Shown here: one piece after another, positions 61,037 through 64,000 of the stretch
Layout: every line of letters starts with the position of its first letter
How positions within the stretch are numbered: position 1 is the stretch's first letter
Origin: Marinobacter sp. S0848L
GTDB lineage: Bacteria; Pseudomonadota; Gammaproteobacteria; Pseudomonadales; Oleiphilaceae
Length of the DNA: 64,000 nt
Assembly (NCBI RefSeq): GCF_023016065.1
Contig: NZ_JALKAQ010000005.1
Span: 1 to 64,000 of the forward strand
Reading direction: 5' to 3'
Made by a program: the position numbers and the translations under genes
Notes under the pieces: generated by a model
Seen by the model: the letters and a program-made list of their open reading frames with translations, nothing else
Databases searched by the model: none
Told to the model about the DNA's origin: nothing

Positions 61037-61855
61037 ATGACCGCCAGTCGTACGCGCTTTACCTCGATTATCTCGGCAATTTTTTTCCTTTCATTGGCAG
61101 CGTTTGGCGCTCGAGCCCAGGAAACAGGCGGCGAATTTCTGGCCGACCTGCATGACTTTCGCATTAATAATTATTTTGCCGTGGACGCCTTCTACAGCTT
61201 TAGCGCGACCGGCGACACCGAAACCCTAAACCGAATTGTTGTGGCCATCAACAAAGCAAATGATGCCATGAACTCAGTTATTGCCAGCACCAGCGGTGTG
61301 CTGTCCACGGAACAAATCGAGGGGCTTAACCAGTCGTTCGACAAGTTCAAAGATCTCATGCGCAACAACATCAATGAGGTACGTGATCGTGGCTACCCCG
61401 ACCTCCGCCTGATGGCCGATATGGCAGACACAGCCCTGACAATGAACGCAACGGCAACCGAGCTGTACAGCGTTGCCCAAGAGAATAGCGGCGCGAAGGC
61501 CGATGATCGCATAGAATCCGCCCGGTCCGCATCCGTTCTTATGGCTCAGATGATGGCCCGTTACGCCGCTCGCACCCACTCATCGGTATCCCAGACCTTC
61601 CAAGGTGCGACCAGCGAAATCCCGCTGGACGAACAAGCCGAAACCTTCGACCAATACCTGAAAAACGTGAGCTCGGGCTCGCCCTCTGGCGAACTGAAAG
61701 CGACCCTTAGCGATATTTCGTCAAAATGGCAGTTTATCCGCAGCTCATACGTCAATTACAACGACAACAACGTGTCGTTTATTATTGATCGTTACTCCAA
61801 AGGCATCATCAACGGCTTGGCTTCCGCCATTGAACTGATGGGCAGCAACAGCTGA
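61037..61855 (+). CDS. Unrecognised exported helical protein
   Basis: The 272-residue protein has a signal peptide (SAIFFLSLAAFGARA, cleavage near residue 27) and a mostly helical body with no motif I know. Segments look amphipathic: NRIVVAINKANDAMNSVIAS, QIEGLNQSFDKFKDLMRNNI, ARSASVLMAQMMARYAARTH. It ends SKGIINGLASAIELMGSNS. No cysteines or lipobox are seen, so it is probably soluble and periplasmic. It diverges from fadBA and precedes the universal stress gene by 114 bp. The function is unknown. Confidence 0.65.
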   Translation: MTASRTRFTSIISAIFFLSLAAFGARAQETGGEFLADLHDFRINNYFAVDAFYSFSATGDTETLNRIVVAINKANDAMNSVIASTSGVLSTEQIEGLNQSFDKFKDLMRNNINEVRDRGYPDLRLMADMADTALTMNATATELYSVAQENSGAKADDRIESARSASVLMAQMMARYAARTHSSVSQTFQGATSEIPLDEQAETFDQYLKNVSSGSPSGELKATLSDISSKWQFIRSSYVNYNDNNVSFIIDRYSKGIINGLASAIELMGSNS

Positions 61856-61969
61856 GTCGAATTCTAGCAGGGCAGCCCATCAGCCTGCCCTTGCCCTACC
61901 CCTCTTCCATCCAACGATCAACGGTACTATGCTTGATTCATGCCTTATCAATCACGAAGGAGTGAACGC

Positions 61970-62401
61970 ATGCCGACGTACAAACAAATGCTGGTGGCGA
62001 TCGATTTAACGGAAGAAGCCCCGCAAGTGTTGGACAAAGCAAAAGCCATTTCTGAAGCGCACGGCGCCAAGCTGATCCTTGCACACGTAGTAGAGCCGGT
62101 TGGTTATGCCTATGGCGGAGATATTCCGATGGACCTGTCGGAGCTGCAGGACCAGCTGGATAAGGCAGCGCGAGAACAGCTTGGAAAATACGGCGAGCAG
62201 TACGGGATCAGTAAGGAAGATCAAATTGTGACGGTTGGCCGGCCGGAATCTGAAATTCATCGATTGGTGGCCGAACACGATATCGACCTGACCATTGTCG
62301 GCAGCCATGGCCGAAAAGGTATTCAGCTGCTGCTTGGCTCAACGGCAAATGGGGTATTGCACGGAACCGAGTGCGATGTAATGGCGATCAGAATTCGCTA
62401 A
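61970..62401 (+). CDS. Universal stress protein (UspA family)
   Basis: The 143-residue protein has a single Usp domain: an early YKQMLVAIDLTEEAPQVLDK strand-loop, then HVVEPVGYAYGGDIP and the nucleotide-binding pattern IVGSHGRKGIQLLLGSTANG (G-2x-G-9x-G-S/T), so it may bind ATP. Such proteins help survival under starvation or stress; the precise role is unknown. The ATG at 61970 has GGAG 7-8 nt upstream. It converges on uup, sharing a terminator. Confidence 0.92.
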   Translation: MPTYKQMLVAIDLTEEAPQVLDKAKAISEAHGAKLILAHVVEPVGYAYGGDIPMDLSELQDQLDKAAREQLGKYGEQYGISKEDQIVTVGRPESEIHRLVAEHDIDLTIVGSHGRKGIQLLLGSTANGVLHGTECDVMAIRIR

Positions 62402-62409
62402 GCCGTCGA

Positions 62410-62432
62410 AAAGGGGGCAACCTGCCCCCTTT
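62410..62432. terminator. Bidirectional terminator between the universal stress gene and uup
   Basis: AAAGGGGGCA (62410-62419) pairs perfectly with TGCCCCCTTT (62423-62432) across a 3-nt loop. A-rich and T-rich flanks let it serve both converging genes. Confidence 0.8.
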
Positions 62433-62435
62433 AGT

Positions 62436-64000
62436 TCATTGGCCAGCTTGCTCTTCCAGCTCCATCCAGCGTTCAATGACACCCTCCAGCTCCGCTTCAG
62501 CCGAACTTAAGGCATCCAACGTAGCCGCGACCTCGTCGGGCGCCCCCGAGTAGAAATCCGGCCCGGAGATCTCTTCCTGCAAATTAGCCACACGAGCCTC
62601 GAGCTGCTCGATTTTACCCGGCAACTGTTCGAGCTCAAGCTTGAGTTTATAACTAAGCTTGACGGCCTTAGGCTTCGCCGGCTGTTTGGCAGGCGCTTCC
62701 TCAGACTTATCGACTGCGGCCGCTTCTTTGCCGCGCTTATCTTGCTTGTCGGGACGGTTACCAGTAGCTTCAGACGGGAAAACTCCCCCTTGTCGTCGCC
62801 AGTCGCTGTACCCACCTACATACTCCCGCGCTGTTCCAGTGCCATCCAGAAAGATCACGTCGGTGACGACGTTGTCGAGGAATTCCCGGTCGTGACTGAT
62901 GACAAGCACCGTTCCCTTGAACTCCGACACCTGCTCTTCGAGCAACTCTAGCGTCTCTACGTCCAGATCGTTGGTGGGCTCATCCAGAACCAGAATATTG
63001 GCCGGCTTACTGAACAGTTTCGCCAACAACAACCGCGCCCTTTCGCCGCCGGAAAACACACTGACGGGTGAGCGTGCCCGCTCCGGCGTAAACAGAAACT
63101 CCTGCAGATAGCCAAGAACATGCTTACTCTGCCCATTAATTTCTATAAACTCCCGGCCTTCGGAGAGGTTATCCAGCGCATTCTTTTCTAGATCCAGCTC
63201 TCCACGAAGCTGATCAAAATACGCCACTTTCAGATTTGTACCCAACCGGATGCTACCCGAGCTTGGCGCCAACTCACCCAACAGCAACCTGACTAAGGTT
63301 GTTTTACCGGTGCCGTTTTCGCCGACCAGGCCAATCTTGTCACCCCGCAGAACCGTCAGCTCCAAATCCTTGATGACCGGAGACTGCCCGGGATAGGCAA
63401 AATCCGCATGCCTTGCTTCAGCGACCAACTTTCCTGAGCGCGCCGCTTCTTCAACCGCAAAGCTGGCAGTACCTCCACGCACCCGCCTCTGCCGGTGCTC
63501 TTCCCGCATGGCTTTCAAATGACGCACTCGCCCCATATTTCGGGTTCTTCGCGCCTTGATTCCCTGCCGAATCCAAGCCTCTTCCTGCTTTAATCTCTTG
63601 TCGAAAAGCGCGTTCTGCCGCTCTTCCTCTTCAAGCGCTTTTTCTTTCAGCTCAAGGTATTTGTCGTAAGTTGCAGAGAAACTGACAAGCTGCCCACGAT
63701 CCAGCTCAACGACACGTGTTGCCATACGGCGTATGAACGCCCGGTCGTGACTGACGAACAGCATCGCCCCACGGAACTGGGAAAGCGCCTCTTCCAGCCA
63801 AGCGATAGCCGGCACATCAAGATGGTTGGTCGGCTCATCCAAAAGCAATACATCCGGCTCAACCACCAGAGCCTTGGCTAACAAAACCCGACGCTGCCAA
63901 CCACCAGACAGGGTATTCAGGGCCCGATCCGGTTCCACACCGTACTGCGCCAGAATTGTGGTTACCTTCTGGTCAAGACGCCAACCGTCAAGCGTTTCCA
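62436..64000 (-). CDS. uup: ABC-F ATPase Uup, N-terminus beyond the window
   Basis: Uup is a ribosome-associated ABC-F ATPase, linked to transposon excision and replication-fork processing in E. coli. About 520 residues are visible, and the frame is open to 64000 (upstream codons read ETLDGWRLDQKVTTILAQYG), so the first Walker A lies outside. Seen are the first domain's LSGGWQRRVLLAKAL and LLLDEPTNHLD, the ABC-F linker, the second domain's GENGTGKTTLVRLL, VFSGGERARLLLAKL and ILVLDEPTNDLD, and the C-terminal coiled coil (about the last 80 residues) that separates Uup from its shorter relatives. Confidence 0.92.
   Translation of the reverse strand, partial: ETLDGWRLDQKVTTILAQYGVEPDRALNTLSGGWQRRVLLAKALVVEPDVLLLDEPTNHLDVPAIAWLEEALSQFRGAMLFVSHDRAFIRRMATRVVELDRGQLVSFSATYDKYLELKEKALEEEERQNALFDKRLKQEEAWIRQGIKARRTRNMGRVRHLKAMREEHRQRRVRGGTASFAVEEAARSGKLVAEARHADFAYPGQSPVIKDLELTVLRGDKIGLVGENGTGKTTLVRLLLGELAPSSGSIRLGTNLKVAYFDQLRGELDLEKNALDNLSEGREFIEINGQSKHVLGYLQEFLFTPERARSPVSVFSGGERARLLLAKLFSKPANILVLDEPTNDLDVETLELLEEQVSEFKGTVLVISHDREFLDNVVTDVIFLDGTGTAREYVGGYSDWRRQGGVFPSEATGNRPDKQDKRGKEAAAVDKSEEAPAKQPAKPKAVKLSYKLKLELEQLPGKIEQLEARVANLQEEISGPDFYSGAPDEVAATLDALSSAEAELEGVIERWMELEEQAGQ

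Noticed and set aside
61869..61891. Inverted repeat after the exported-protein gene as a terminator
   Set aside because: A 7-bp stem without a T-run; could be chance.

Overview
The window looks like ordinary, mostly housekeeping chromosome from a gammaproteobacterium close to Marinobacter or Pseudomonas. This placement rests on gene content and order recalled from those groups: uvrY-uvrC-pgsA, cheR-cheV/flgA-flgM-flgN, ligA-zipA-smc with a GntR gene, scpAB-rluB, gltA/sdhCDAB-sucAB-lpd-sucCD, and topA next to fadBA, a universal stress protein and uup. Codon use and base composition look uniform across most of the window. I found no CRISPR array, prophage, toxin-antitoxin pair, defence island or biosynthetic cluster. 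The only clear mobile element is the IS3-family fragment at the left edge.

Layout. 1-843: right part of an IS3-family element, opening exactly at its A7G frameshift site. 1009-1208: tRNA-Cys and tRNA-Gly (minus). 1448-2898: an exported START-domain protein facing an L,D-transpeptidase. 3027-6497: promoter, TPP riboswitch and the thiamine importer thiB-thiP-thiQ. 6534-10056: a lipid-transport ABC operon (STAS-MlaE fusion, MlaF-like ATPase, MCE protein, PqiC-like lipoprotein). 10089-13557: pgsA, uvrC, uvrY/gacA and a UPF0270 gene (minus). 13635-17205: azlCD, DUF1330, an AEC carrier, tRNA-Ser, an isochorismatase-like hydrolase and a broken cupin gene. 17137-20715: chemotaxis genes cheR and cheV (minus), divergent from flgA-flgM-flgN, with sigma-54-like and sigma-28-like promoters. 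20782-24986: an unrecognised MshEN-domain protein, cyclophilin, mnmC and a CBS protein. 25006-35161: a large lipoprotein, then ligA, zipA, smc and a GntR regulator (all minus). 35402-40116: a diguanylate cyclase and trpS-scpA-scpB-rluB. 40312-53399: a TCA-cycle supercluster with gltA divergent from sdhCDAB-sucAB-lpd-sucCD. 53481-64000: a 3-hydroxyisobutyrate-dehydrogenase-like enzyme, topA, fadBA, an unrecognised exported helical protein, a universal stress protein and uup, which runs off the right edge.

How the genes work together. Three blocks are coherent systems. The TCA cluster encodes citrate synthase, succinate dehydrogenase, 2-oxoglutarate dehydrogenase with its E3, and succinyl-CoA synthetase. 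The thi operon is a riboswitch-controlled thiamine importer. The Mla-type operon has a complete inner-membrane ABC/MCE core, but its fourth gene is an outer-membrane-type lipoprotein instead of a periplasmic MlaC. The chromosome-maintenance genes (smc, scpA, scpB, topA, ligA, zipA) are spread over two regions.

I did not find a convincing undescribed multi-gene system. The least explained genes are the MshEN-domain protein (20782-21534), the 889-residue lipoprotein (25006-27675) and the exported helical protein (61037-61855). Very long open frames lie antisense to fadB, sucA, sucD, sdhA, topA and ligA. They are codon-aligned with the real genes and are best explained by avoidance of TTA, CTA and TCA codons.
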